Assembly (NCBI GenBank): GCA_009792885.1
Contig: WMCF01000033.1
Location: forward strand, 3,723,344-3,787,343
DNA from: Eremophila alpestris peregrina
Taxonomy: Eukaryota > Chordata > Aves > Passeriformes > Alaudidae
DNA: 64,000 bases
Direction of reading: 5' to 3'
The notes beneath the pieces are model-generated. The model made no database searches, was not told where the DNA came from, and saw only the letters and a program-made list of their open reading frames with translations. Numbering within the stretch: position 1 is the stretch's first letter; every line of letters starts with the position of its first letter. Shown here one piece after another: positions 27,701-36,700 of this stretch. Made by a program: the position numbers and the translations under genes.

Positions 27701-28063
27701 TAAATAAGTTGTAGCCAAAAGTCAATCTTTATTCACATATGTGACTTAGTCCTGACTTCTGATTCCCAGCTTTACCCCATTTTGGATATTCCCCTCTTTA
27801 AAAGTAAATCATCATCTCTGTATCTGTCTTGTGGAAACTTCTGTGGACTATTCCCATTAGAACAAATATGAAATGCATAGTAGTAAAGCTACTATGTAGC
27901 AGAAAATCTTAAAGATCTTGAGAAACCAGCAAGACAACAAAGATGCCCACTTTCACATCCACTTTTGCAGGGGATAAGAAAAAATAGACTCACCAAGTGT
28001 CTGAAAAGCAGTATGAACAAAGGAGAAGAAAACTAAAACTGTAGAAAAGGTCAAGTTTTTCAT
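1178..28063 (-). CDS. MRC1: Gene A: macrophage mannose receptor 1-like, 3'-partial (25 coding exons in window)
   Basis: This is an endocytic type I membrane lectin of the mannose receptor family, expected on macrophages and dendritic cells, where it takes up glycoproteins and microbes. Coding exons, 5' to 3' on the minus strand: 27994-28063, 25333-25728, 24070-24243, 23268-23426, 22347-22460, 21104-21250, 20012-20194, 19306-19463, 18789-18899, 17560-17675, 17006-17154, 14221-14420, 13805-13932, 12782-12869, 12063-12198, 9817-9852, 9548-9711, 8463-8530, 7950-8050, 7104-7246, 5885-5990, 4929-5125, 3343-3445, 2487-2719, 1178-1343. All junctions are GT-AG and phases agree throughout (3646 nt, ending in phase 1). 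Domain order is signal peptide, CysR, FNII, CTLD1-7. CTLD8, transmembrane segment and tail lie beyond the left edge. MRC1 is favoured over MRC2, PLA2R1 and LY75 because CysR, FNII and CTLD1-3 resemble mammalian MRC1 closely and the neighbouring paralogue ends with the MRC1-type NEHSV tail. CTLD4 has lost its sugar ligands. Confidence 0.93.
3343..5990 (-). CDS. MRC1: Gene A exons 21-23: CTLD6
   Basis: Exons 5885-5990, 4929-5125 and 3343-3445 encode CTLD6: CYKFFGTGYDYWFTG, CRSLGGDLASI, FLTYHLKDVSNDLWIGLND, FVWSDGSAVSYTNWARDSP, FDCVSLKRGPADDTGKWNDE and YRGYICQKDSG. A WND triplet is present although the aligned EPN position is not canonical. The middle exon is 15 nt longer and the first 9 nt shorter than in gene B. 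Confidence 0.9.
7104..9711 (-). CDS. MRC1: Gene A exons 17-20: CTLD5 with intact EPN/WND, and start of CTLD6
   Basis: Exons 9548-9711, 8463-8530, 7950-8050 and 7104-7246 encode CTLD5. Landmarks: EGGWIVKGDKQYFFSSEK, CKNNRGNLATI, SYLIGLIQNADRQF, SWMSGSPVHYAAWAQGEPNF, NCVVLNKKDG, LWNDVSCGFSNGYICE. Both the EPN and WND calcium/sugar motifs are preserved, so this is the likely mannose-type site of gene A. The last exon continues into the start of CTLD6 (GGCPADWILFKNQ). Confidence 0.93.
9817..9852 (-). CDS. MRC1: Gene A exon 16: 36-nt CTLD4-CTLD5 linker exon
   Basis: A very small exon encoding a Pro-rich linker (TSLKPEPDPST), with acceptor TTACAG and donor ACCA|GTAAGC. Phase 1 on both sides keeps the frame. 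Gene B has an exon of identical length at the same point (45303-45338), and mammalian MRC1 has a comparable Pro/Lys linker after CTLD4. Below gene-finder thresholds on its own, it is supported by phase and by paralogue position. Confidence 0.85.
10575..10666 (+). mobile_element. CR1 LINE 3'-end fragment
   Basis: Short plus-strand CR1 tail with TTTGAGCAACCTGATC, GGTTGGAACCTGATG and AAGGTCCTTTCCATCTC, ending in octamers TTCTGTGA and TTCTATGA typical of CR1 3' ends. It lies in the gene A intron between exons 15 and 16. Confidence 0.85.
12063..13932 (-). CDS. MRC1: Gene A exons 13-15: CTLD4 with lost mannose ligands
   Basis: Exons 13805-13932, 12782-12869 and 12063-12198 encode CTLD4, recognised by GFVREEHQKKTWFEARDFC, PFWIGLQCLDPDGGLSWSDG, GSPVNY and HNWICEIKK. 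In mammals this is the principal mannose, fucose and GlcNAc-binding domain, using an EPN motif and a WND motif. Here the segment between GSPVNY and the last cysteines reads AKNYFYNIAFQDC and then PLWIKEHC, so both motifs are absent and the exon is 9 nt shorter than in gene B. The fold cysteines and the Trp core remain, so the domain is probably folded but unable to bind mannose by the classical mode. Confidence 0.92.
14221..17675 (-). CDS. MRC1: Gene A exons 10-12: CTLD3 and start of CTLD4
   Basis: Exons 17560-17675, 17006-17154 and 14221-14420 encode CTLD3 (GWERYGFYCYLVGHTSVTF, LIGLSSEKYFWIGLSDMEKQ, NWNAAMPG, GCVALRTGNAAGLWDV) plus, at the end of exon 12, the start of CTLD4 (KCPLGWDTS). No EPN/WND sugar ligands are present, as usual for this domain. 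The intron between the last two exons, about 2.6 kb, was enlarged by two CR1 insertions. Confidence 0.93.
14790..15208 (-). mobile_element. CR1 LINE fragment (3' region), adjacent to a second CR1
   Basis: Minus-strand CR1 3' region: on the plus strand it reads AGAGTCCAACCATTAACAC, CTCCAGGGATGGTGACTC, CTGGGCAGCCTATTCCA and AACTCCAGCTCCCTCAGCC, the reverse complement of the CR1 tail. It abuts the octamer end of the neighbouring element, suggesting two separate insertions in the same intron. Confidence 0.85.
15209..16736 (-). mobile_element. CR1 LINE, 5'-truncated, with decayed reverse transcriptase
   Basis: A 1.5-kb minus-strand CR1 with its 3' octamers at 15209-15226. At 16213-16725 it encodes an RT N-terminal part with GSDGIHTRVMRELTDELVKP, NVSPIHKKRGKEDPGNYRP and VVYLDFNKAFDTVS. 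The catalytic FADD-type motif (SKFADDTKLG) is near 16090 in a different frame, so the ORF carries frameshifts and is dead. It sits in gene A intron 11, sense with respect to the gene. Confidence 0.92.
18690..18718. repeat. 29-base A homopolymer
   Basis: An uninterrupted A run on the plus strand (T on the transcribed strand sense), about 70 nt past the donor of gene A exon 9. No LINE or SINE body is attached, so it is a simple repeat. Confidence 0.95.
18789..20194 (-). CDS. MRC1: Gene A exons 7-9: CTLD2
   Basis: Three exons (20012-20194, 19306-19463, 18789-18899) encode CTLD2, beginning VKCPEGWLPYGGHCF and containing NGNLASVHNPEEHGF, ELWIGLNDLKIQMYFEWSDG, KWLPGEPTHE, EDCVIM and DGYWADSAC. The GEP triplet resembles mammalian CTLD2, while gene B has GHP. 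The last exon also carries the CTLD2-CTLD3 linker (TDPACLK). The intron after exon 9 holds a 29-base homopolymer. Confidence 0.93.
21104..23426 (-). CDS. MRC1: Gene A exons 4-6: CTLD1
   Basis: Three exons (23268-23426, 22347-22460, 21104-21250) encode CTLD1. Visible landmarks are FWNTDPLTGTYYQIN, CQQQNAELLSI, LWIGLNSLKLNTGWQWSGG, FRYFNWAPG, CAVLNP, KWENQPC and LGYICKK. There is no EPN motif, as in mammalian CTLD1, so direct calcium-dependent mannose binding is not expected. Exon 4 is 3 nt shorter than in gene B; exons 5 and 6 are the same length. Confidence 0.93.
23851..24028 (+). mobile_element. CR1 LINE internal fragment close to an exon
   Basis: Plus-strand CR1 ORF2 C-terminal region, recognised by GGGTGCTGGTTGATAACC, CCAGGTGGCCAAGAAGACC, AATGGCATCT and TTGGCCTGGATGAGCAA. 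It is antisense to gene A and ends about 40 nt from the FNII exon donor. Boundaries are approximate. Confidence 0.8.
24070..24243 (-). CDS. MRC1: Gene A exon 3: fibronectin type II domain
   Basis: This 174-nt exon encodes one FNII module with four cysteines and the hallmark order CAFPF ... WYAEC ... GLSWCATT ... YGFCP. In the mannose receptor family this module binds collagens and gelatin. The length is identical to the gene B FNII exon. A CR1 fragment lies about 40 nt beyond its splice donor (GCCA|GTAAGT). Confidence 0.95.
24787..25035 (-). mobile_element. CR1 LINE 3' fragment
   Basis: Minus-strand CR1 tail with plus-strand strings CACAGAATGGTTCAGGTTGG, CATCTGGTCCAACCTCC and GCTCAAGCAGGGCCATTCC. 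It lies in gene A intron 2, between the CysR and FNII exons, so CR1 fragments flank the FNII exon on both sides. Confidence 0.88.
25333..25728 (-). CDS. MRC1: Gene A exon 2: ricin-type cysteine-rich domain (CysR)
   Basis: A 396-nt exon, phase 1 in and out, encodes a complete beta-trefoil CysR domain. It shows the MRC1-type strings NEDTKFC, QKFRWVSDHQLMSVAF, CLGVP, KSEFQKWEC, IQGEDLF and KWKIYGTMDDLC. In mammalian MRC1 this domain binds sulphated GalNAc/Gal glycans such as those of pituitary hormones, using a tryptophan near its C-terminal end; the Trp in KWKIYG is retained here. The preceding acceptor is TTTTACAG. Gene B has no counterpart exon. Confidence 0.95.
27994..28063 (-). CDS. MRC1: Gene A exon 1: signal peptide
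   Basis: The ATG is at 28063. It encodes a short Met-Lys-Asn start followed by a hydrophobic core (LTFSTVLVFFSFVHTAF), as expected for a cleaved secretory signal. The donor CTTG|GTGAGT ends the exon in phase 1, matching the acceptor of the CysR exon. The start is supported by position just before the hydrophobic core, by the same layout in gene B, and by a conserved upstream block. Confidence 0.85.
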
Positions 28064-28190
28064 TCTGTCTTCTCATTCACAAAGAGATGAGGTGAAATTA
28101 ACTGCTGCAGTAGAGGTCCTTGAAGAATCAGTTGTCGCTGGCTCCTTCTCAGTTTTGGAGATTTTTAGTTGAAAGAGAAAACTCTGGGCA

Positions 28191-28230
28191 CTAAATAAGG
28201 AAATATCCTGTCACATGTGGTATTTTGAAA
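28191..28230 (-). promoter_or_regulatory. Gene A putative core promoter block, shared with gene B
   Basis: Read on the minus strand this block contains CACATGTGACAGGA, then ATTTCC and TATTTAG, ending 128 nt before the gene A ATG. Nearly the same string occurs upstream of gene B at a comparable distance. It contains an E-box (CATGTG), a GGAA core on the opposite strand (ETS/PU.1-like in an A-rich context) and a TATA-like TATTTAG. Promoter assignment is inference from conservation, spacing and position. Confidence 0.5.
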
Positions 28231-29880
28231 TCTATAAATAATTAGAAAATTCAAACTTTGCATCTGAAAGTGAGGTTTCATCCGTTCAAATGCAAGTGGC
28301 AAAGTTTGAACAGTTCAAGATCATTCCACTGAATTATTTTTAACGTTCTTGGTTCTCTGTGGAATTGTAACATTCTGACCCTCAAAGAAAAAGAAGCAGG
28401 AAGTACACTTTAGATGGATGTACCTTAAATGTTATACATATATATACACCTGAGAAACTCAGAGAAAAACAGATGCAAATTTCTTAGCCAGATAGGTCTT
28501 CACTGCTGCAAAAGATATATTGATTTAATTTACTGCAGTGAGCAATTTTGAATATTTTGATATGAAAAATTTACCCACATAGGACAATTTATTTCTGCTT
28601 GGTGACTTGACAAACTGGGTACTGTGCATACATCTGCCTTTTACCTACCCAATGCATCAGCTAGTAGAACTAGTGTGCTGTTATTTCATGTGGATTTGTC
28701 TTAGAAGAACAATACAAAAAAGCTAAATCTTTACAAATATTTCTGTGATTTTGGCAAAAAACCTGCCTTTCAAAATTATTTTATCCATAAAGTACAAATG
28801 AACTTTAGTACTTAATTCTGGCTTTGTACCAAGCATAAATAAGACAAGGATAGAGAAATAGTATCAAATTTTACAAGTGAGCTTCAGTCATTTATTAAGT
28901 GGAAATGAACAGCTATGATGCACAGTCTCCTAGTAATTTTGAAAAAAAGGGAGGAAAGAAATTCAGCTGAAATTGCCCTTCAAATTTTCTGTCATTTTTC
29001 TTGGCTTTATTATGAAGACAAATCTCACGATGTTTTCCACAAGAGCAAAGCATCACTTAACAAGATGGAAGAAACTCGTTCCCACAATACAGTCTTTGGA
29101 GTTGTGTTATCAATATAAAATATAAAACATTTAAATAATGATATTATGTTGGATTTTTTAAATCTGTTTATTCTTTTCATTTACTTTGCCTTTATCATTA
29201 GCCATCAAACAGCAAATAATCCAGTTCAGTATTTAAAAAAACAAAAGTCTATTTTTTTAACTTACATGAAGAGCAAAAAAGTTGAAAGGTAAGAGGACTG
29301 TCATTAAAAGTAATTTGAGTAAAAATGGCCTTTATTCTTTATCCTCTGCAATATGTTTTGTTTAATTGCAGTATCTACAAATTGTCAATCCAATGTCAAG
29401 TAATTATCTATGCAGTTCTTCTGCACTTTCTAAATGTTTGTTATTCCCAGAGATCCTTGAGATTTTTTTTTCTTCAGAATGTCATAGACAACAGAGACTT
29501 TCTAGAAAACTTAAGCATCTCAGTAAACCTCTAAAACATTTCACTAGCAAGGCACTGTTTTGTGCCCCACTCTTTTACTGGCCTGAATCATGGACACAGT
29601 GCCCAGTTATCAGTCCATTAATCAGAGAGGTGGAGGATAGTATGTGTGATGAGTGATCAAGTGGAATAAAACCAGGAATACATTCTTCCAAAATTTATTT
29701 GACAACTACTTTATTTTATAGTTGATTTATGGCCTTTTTAGTCATATACCTTGTTCGTGTTTCTGTGTCCCCTCCTGCCAGCCTCATTTTTAAGGAAGAA
29801 AACTCATTAGATCAACAAATCATGTATCATCTCCCCATGCTAATTAAACACTGAAATGTTATTATGTAATATATAGATTG

Positions 29881-30091
29881 TTTATTGATATAGTCTCATG
29901 TTTATAGTTGATAAAACACATTCAAAGTCATGGTATAGGACTGTATACAAAGATTTATTTGTTCTGCAAAATCCAAGTTGAAGCCATGAATGAAGGACAA
30001 GTATTTGTATTATAATAGTATCACAAGGAAGATATTTGTGTAAATGGTATAAGACAAGGGCAGCAATGGGGACAAACAATTCATGTTTATT
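29881..30091 (-). terminator. Candidate polyadenylation signals for gene B
   Basis: AATAAA on the minus strand occurs at 30086-30091, 29954-29959 and 29881-29886, about 415, 550 and 620 nt past the stop codon. Any could end the gene B transcript; sequence alone does not choose between them in such AT-rich DNA. Confidence 0.3.
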
Positions 30092-30505
30092 CCAAACATC
30101 ACTTAGATAACAGTGTGCATGCCTCAGGACAGTATGGTGAGGTACTCCAAGTGCAGGCATTAGGGCTGAGTGCTCTGCAAAGAGAGCTCAGTGTTAATCT
30201 TCACTCTGTATGAGATAATGTCACAAATTCCTGAAGAAGTAACCCATATCTTTTAAATCTAAATTCCCACTAGTTCTGTTATTTCCCTGTTTGCTTCATT
30301 AGCCATTTTGTACAGTACTAGGTGGAAAAATACCTGAGAGTATTCATTGAGGAGCACACAGCAATGGTTCCTAATCTTTACCAAAGGAGTAACTGACAAT
30401 TTTACTTCATAGTAAAAGTTATATGTTCCTAAGAGAGACTAAGGTTTCCTTTAGTTCAGCTATATCTTTATCAGTTTAGCCATTTCGTTTGGCTGTGTAA
30501 TCCCA

Positions 30506-30741
30506 TCAGACAACACTGTGTTCATTGTTTTCTTTGTCGTTGGTAGCATCAGTTCCATTGTTCCCTGCAGTTAGGACACGGCTGTATTGCAGCTGCCTGC
30601 TGCCCTCTCTTCCAGTTCCACTTCCAGTTTTGATCTTGAACAAGAAATAAACCATGAAACCCACCCCCAATAAAATTATGAGGACCAGAGTGAGTAGTAT
30701 CCATATATACAGGTGACCAGTGGCTTTGTCCTTTTTGGCAT
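30506..30741 (-). CDS. MRC1: Gene B last coding exon: transmembrane helix and cytoplasmic tail
   Basis: After a charged stalk (DAKKDKATGH) comes a hydrophobic helix of about 25 residues starting LYIWILLTLVLIILL. The cytoplasmic tail is 43 residues long, carries YSRV (a YxxPhi endocytosis motif) and ends in NEHSVV, nearly identical to the NEHSVI end of mammalian MRC1. The mammalian tail uses an FENTLYF-type tyrosine signal at about this place, so the internalisation signal is reworked rather than lost. The stop codon is at 30506-30508. Confidence 0.93.
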
Positions 30742-33700
30742 CTGTAAATAAATAAAAAGTATACAGAAATGAATGAACTGTAGCCACAAATAAATATAAG
30801 ACTTTTGAAAATTAAAATTTCTCCCTTAATTACCAGGCAAAAAATCTATTATAATGTCTCTGTGTCAATCTTTCTCATACATCTGCAGAAGGAGGATCAG
30901 AGAAGGATCAGAGATGAGGTGATCAATTTACCAAAGCATTTGATTATTCTGGGGTTCCCTAAGGGTCTTGCAGGTACTGATAAATTAGGCTGGGAAAGAA
31001 TTCAATGACACATTTGATTATTCTGGAGTTCCCTAAGGGTTTGCAGGTACTGATAAATTAAGCTGGGAAAGAATTCAATGGCAACTAAGTAAATTAAGCT
31101 CATACAGATCTATATATAAACTAAATAAATAATATTAAATTTAAGCACATCTCTTTGAAATTATTTGGTAGGGAAAATCCTACCTTCCACGTTTCCAGCT
31201 GCTTTAAGAATAGCTGTCAAAGAGAAAGACAAATGTTTAGTCAAAATCTAAAAAGGTCACATTTTCTTCCTGACAGTTTCATGTTAGCAAATGGTCTGGT
31301 AACCTGCACATCATCATCTCTTCTGGAAACACATCTGCTAAATTAAAAGAGCTTAAAAGGTGTGAAAGATTTTGAACCCCGTATTCCCTTCAATAAAACT
31401 GCATATTAAATACACCTCCTTGCTTCTTTTGTAATAACAAGAATATCTCCAAGCTAAGTAGTAATAGTTTCTGACTGTTTTAAGAGGACTTTCTTCTCCC
31501 CGACTAATTAACCTTGCCCTTTTCAGTGGGTCTCTTTCTTGTGGAGACTTGGAAAACTTGATTAACTGCTGAGGACAATTGAGCTTTCCTGTATCACACG
31601 TAATTCTTTTGAGACCCAGCAGGTCTTAATTTACCACCGTTTATTCACATCCATAATGACACGTGTAAGCCCAGGCTCTCGTGTGCAGCTTTGCCCGGCT
31701 GTGCGCAGAGGGCGCCGTCTGCCAGGCTTTTCCCGGCGGCTCCGGGCTGCGGGAGCCGCTGGGCGATGCCCACGGCAAGGACGGGAGTGCCCGGGGTGGG
31801 AACTGCGGGAGCCGCTGGACGATGCCCACGGCAAGGACGGGAGTGCCCCGGGTGGGATCTGCGGGAGCCGCTGGACGATGCCCACGGCAAGGACGGGNNN
31901 NNNNNNNNNNNNNNNNNNNNNNNNNNNNNNNNNNNNNNNNNNNNNNNNNNNNNNNNNNNNNNNNNNNNNNNNCAGGGCAATGCATCGGCCTCGGGTGTGC
32001 TCGCCGGCACGGAGGAAAAGCACCTGTTAAATGTGTCTCTTGAAAGGGCGCGGAGCTGGCTGTAATGGAATAAATTTCTGGCTGTGCTGAAACGCCGTTC
32101 TGCTGGAGAGCCCGGCGTCAGGGAATGCCCTCTGTGCTTTGGCATTGCGCATCAGGGCCGCTTACAATCAAACCCATCAAATAAAGTGGGTGGTGATAGC
32201 GAGTCTCTGCTTTCTGACATCTGATAAAAGAGAACTATCATTCAGTAGTGTCGGCTGCCTGCAAAGAAAACTAGGCGTTGTCCTAAAAGCAGAGTTTTCC
32301 TTTCGAGAACGTGCCCCGAACAATGCTGTGACTGCTGCTTCCCCCACCAGCTGCAGGTTTGCTTGGGTGGGGGAAAGGACTGAGCCTCAGAAACATCCTG
32401 AACCTTGGGGTTGTGAAACAGGGCAGGAAATTGGACTTTTTTTGCAGAATTAACAGTTAAACTCCAAAATACCGCATGGCTGCTTGGCTCACGATATTCT
32501 GATATTTTTACTTCCTGACTAAAGCAGATGGTGCTCAGTTATACAGAAACACAATATTAAAAAAAAAAAAAAAGCTAACCAAAACACTTCTACTCTTTAA
32601 AGGTCACTATATGCTCCCTGGACCACACTTCCGCTCCTATTGAAACAGAATTGCTTCATCCATCTCTTACTGGAACAGCATGTATTGTAGTACAGCAAGA
32701 GGAAGAAGAGCAAATTACTGATGCCACTCTTGTTCCACAGAAAGAAAATAGGAATGTCAGTAGAAAAAAAAAGTGTTTATGTTTGAAGAGAACAAAACAA
32801 TAAAGAAGTTTGATTTTTTGTTCAGGAAATATTTATGATTTTTAGTTATTAATTGGATATTCCTCACAGAATGCAAGAAAATCTGAGGTTATGAAGCAAG
32901 AAATCATAAATAGGGCAAACAAAAAAAATATTCCCATTATTTTTGTCTCAACATTGAAACATTTCTGTCAGTCTTTTGTAATGCTCACATTGTGCTATTA
33001 CCACAGAAATGAAATCATAAATAAAAGAGCGAATGTTAAAGTAGTCACTTACTCTTTGGTTTCTTACAAATGAAGCCCTTTTGGGAAGAGCAAGGCAGGA
33101 CACTCCAGTAGCCAGTGGCTGCAGACAGCTCCACACAGAAAGCCAGCTCATCCCCCGAGGGCTGCCCATCACCCCAGTTGACAAAGTCTAAGGCACTGTT
33201 GTCTTGCCAAAGCAGCTGCCCTGATGTGGCAAATGTTAGCATCAATACTAATAGATCCACAGGAAATGTCTTCTCCTTAGTGAATATTGCCATAATATTA
33301 ATTTATTCAGCCTAATAAAGCAATACTACTTTCTTCAGAAATTCCATTTGTGGTTGTTTTTTGATGCATTTTATCATATTTGATTTCTCAAAAACAATTG
33401 AACTATTCCTAAAATATGATTTGCAGATTTATCAGTCACAACTTTGTTTTCATTTCTATTTTTCCATATGTTTGCATAGGATATTAAAGTTTCAAACTGA
33501 AAAAAAGCTGAATTCAGACTTTTTAGGAAAAAATTCTAAATTATTATTTTACCAGCACCCAATGAAAATCAAGAAGCTTTTACTGTAATGCTTAAACATA
33601 TATTTATTTAAAAGTAATACTTTTTTTCATAAACTCTAAAAAATGTTTTGATGTTTCAATGGGCTGAAAATAATCTAAAATAAAACCCTTTCTGACTGCT

Positions 33701-36700
33701 TGTAATCTGATAACAGTGTTTTCTTCCAGATGCATGTTTTCTACTGTATGCTTTAGCAAGCAGCCCAATTTTCTCAATACAGAGTGGCAAAGGAGCTTGA
33801 TGCTGTGGGCTGTGGCTGGATTCCCACAGGTCCCACAGGAGTCTTCCTTAGCCAAGAGAAGATAAGAACCAGTCAGGACTTTTTCCCCTACAGGAAAAGC
33901 TTTCTCAGAGACCAGAAATAAGAGACAACCTTGGAAAGGACTCAGGTCTGAACTCCTACTGTACTTCAATTGGTTGCCTAAAACCAATTTATTTTAATAA
34001 TATTTTTGTCAGTTTCATAAAGTCTGTTTATGATTATTTATAGAACTTAAAATAGTTACCATTTACATTTCTGTATATTCCTATCCAAAAGCCACTTGTC
34101 TTGCTTGTGTATAAATCTGCATGTTCTATTAAGAAGTTTGATTCATCCAGATCTTCTACAGAAGTCAACACACCACCTGTAAAAAAACCCAACAAAAGAT
34201 GACTGGAGATATCCCAACATACTTACTTTTGAGTCAGGTTAGGGTTAATAAAACACCTCTCCTGCTGATAGGGGGTAAAGAATTTAAATAGAGACCACAA
34301 GGTAGTGTCCAGCTGTACGGGAGAAGCACAGACAGTGAGAGATGTCATCTGAAGTGAGAGACACAAAAGCACAGTGGATGTGATGACTTTTAAATACCAG
34401 GCAAAATGCATTATGTTTTCAAGTGATTGGATGACATTGTTCATAGGAATTATGAGTGATTATTTATCTGTTCTTCATGATTTGACAGAATAATATGTAG
34501 CATGAAATACTGCACAACAAGAAAAATCTGCAATTCAAACTGATGTATTATTTTTGTGGCAGTGGTGGTAGAGTAAGAGGACTAAGAGGCTCTAAAAAGG
34601 TATGAAACAAAGGACCCATTTGTTTTCTCTTTGCTGGCCTCCTGAGACACGGATGAGATAGCTGATGACTCAGCAGCAAAGGTGAAAGAGTGCCAAGGTG
34701 CTGCTCCTGGTCTTGGCCAGGAACAGATGTCTCCAAGGAGAAGGAGGGAAGCATTTTCCCTCCCTGGGCTCTGCAGTCTGCCAGGGAGCCTTGCTGATAG
34801 AGCAAGGACTACCAAGCAGCACTTGCAACCCCTTTTGGATAAACCCCCTTTGGATCACACAGTCCGTGTTAAAAATGAGTGATTGTTATTATGATACTTA
34901 CTTTGCCTTTTTTGTAGGGAAAGATATGGAAAAGAAGGTATAAGGCCAGAAACAAATGGGTTTTTTCAAAAATCATATAAAATTTAAGATCTTATTAAAA
35001 TGAGAAATTTTGTGAATGAAGAAATATAACAAGAAACAACCACAGATGGAAAAATAAAACAAGGAAATCACCTTAAACTCAACAGGCAGTTGTGCTGAAA
35101 AGCACATAATTATAAAAAATAAATTAGACATTTACTCCTTATTTTTAACATTTGCAGATTTTGTACAATTACTTTTCAAGAGTTTTTTCAAGGCTTCTTT
35201 ATAATGTCAAGATTGAAGTTCTATATTTGGGTAAAAATAATAATTACCTGACTGAATGCACTGAGTCAAAGACTGAGCCCAGCTCATTTCATTGGCATTG
35301 AAGTAATAGCAGTGGCTTCGGAAAGGAATCCAAGCTATGTGATCAGATTCAGGACATTGTCCAAGATCCTGGGGGGGATCAGAAGGAACTACATCTAAAA
35401 GAAAGGAGATATTATAAATGCTTTCATTCAGTAAGGATTACAGTTCTTCATGTATAAAATAAAATATTAAACCACCTTTTCTTAAAAGTATTTTATTGCT
35501 TCTTCTGTGCTACACAGTGCCAGAATTATCAGTGTCTGAGTCAAGAGTGACAATGAGGATCACAACTTGTCAGCTGTGAGAGGATGACTCAGTGTGAACC
35601 TGTGCTCTCCTGTGTTACTAACTAAATCAAACTTGGACTGCCTCAAGGATATTTGAGTGTTCAAGGATTTTGGTTTTAGTTTATTTTACTATAACTAGCA
35701 AATTTATATAAATAAAAGAAGCGTTAAAAAGCAGAAAAAAATCACTCCTAGAAAACTCCCAAACTCTCAAGAAGTTCAAATAAGTTTTATTTTGAACTAA
35801 ATATCATTTAATAGAAATTTCCCATTTAACAGTTTCCTCAAGATAACAATCCTTACATAAAATTTCTAAACATCTTTATATCTGAGAAAGTGTGGAGTAA
35901 TCTGAGGCTCGTTGAACATTTATGCAGTAAACCCTCATTTTCCCAGCAATGAAATTATGGAAAGAAATGGCAACATTGTCACCTAGTACTTGTGTTTTTA
36001 AAACAAAAATTGCAAATTAACAGCTGTGACGTTGAGAACATGGCCTAGAAAAGAAATTAAAAAACAACCAATCAAAAAACCCACGAAATCCCCAACCCAA
36101 CATAAAACAAAAACAAACCCAAAAATCCCCAGGTAAACTCTGAATTTCCATTGTGTGTGTCACTAGAGCCAAGAGATGCTACTTTAACACAAATGAGAAT
36201 GCAAAAAAGACTAGTCCCCTCCTGAAGTTTGCCTGTAGTTTTACTGTGTAGTATTCCTCAGTGCTACCATAGAAACCCTATGAAGTATGAACTTTTTTTT
36301 GGGACAATAACAGGCCCTTTTTTAACAGATACAGTTCCTTCTCCTGTACCCAGTTTTCAGAATCTAATGGCAATGAAGTGACAAGTAGTGTAGGAAGGAT
36401 GTGTATATGTTGAAGAAACTCAATTTATACTTGGTGGACTTCATTGATTACAGACCTTCCCATAAAACCTCTGTCAGCAAAACATTTTACATTCTAGATT
36501 CAGTGTGAAATGCCTGATGTTCCCACAATCTCTATGATCTGTCTGCCTGCTCCCATGGCAGCTATCACTCCAGTCCAGTAAAATAGCAAGATCTTGGCTG
36601 GTAAATGCCAATTCCATCAAAATGAAACATTTTCATGCAAAATAAAGGTATTGACATTACATACCCAGTCTTATCATTCTTTGATATATACTTAGACACT

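Larger units (their letters stand above)
28064..30505. other. Intergenic region between gene B stop and gene A start
   Basis: About 2.4 kb of AT-rich DNA containing the gene B 3' untranslated region and the gene A upstream region. No other coding exon or repeat family is recognised. The short spacing is what a head-to-tail tandem duplication of the whole gene would leave. Confidence 0.7.

Noticed and set aside
31631..32145. Several open frames of 114-166 codons on both strands
   Set aside because: They run through 75 Ns and a 56-bp GC-rich repeat, where stops are rare by composition. No domain is visible and splice structure is absent.
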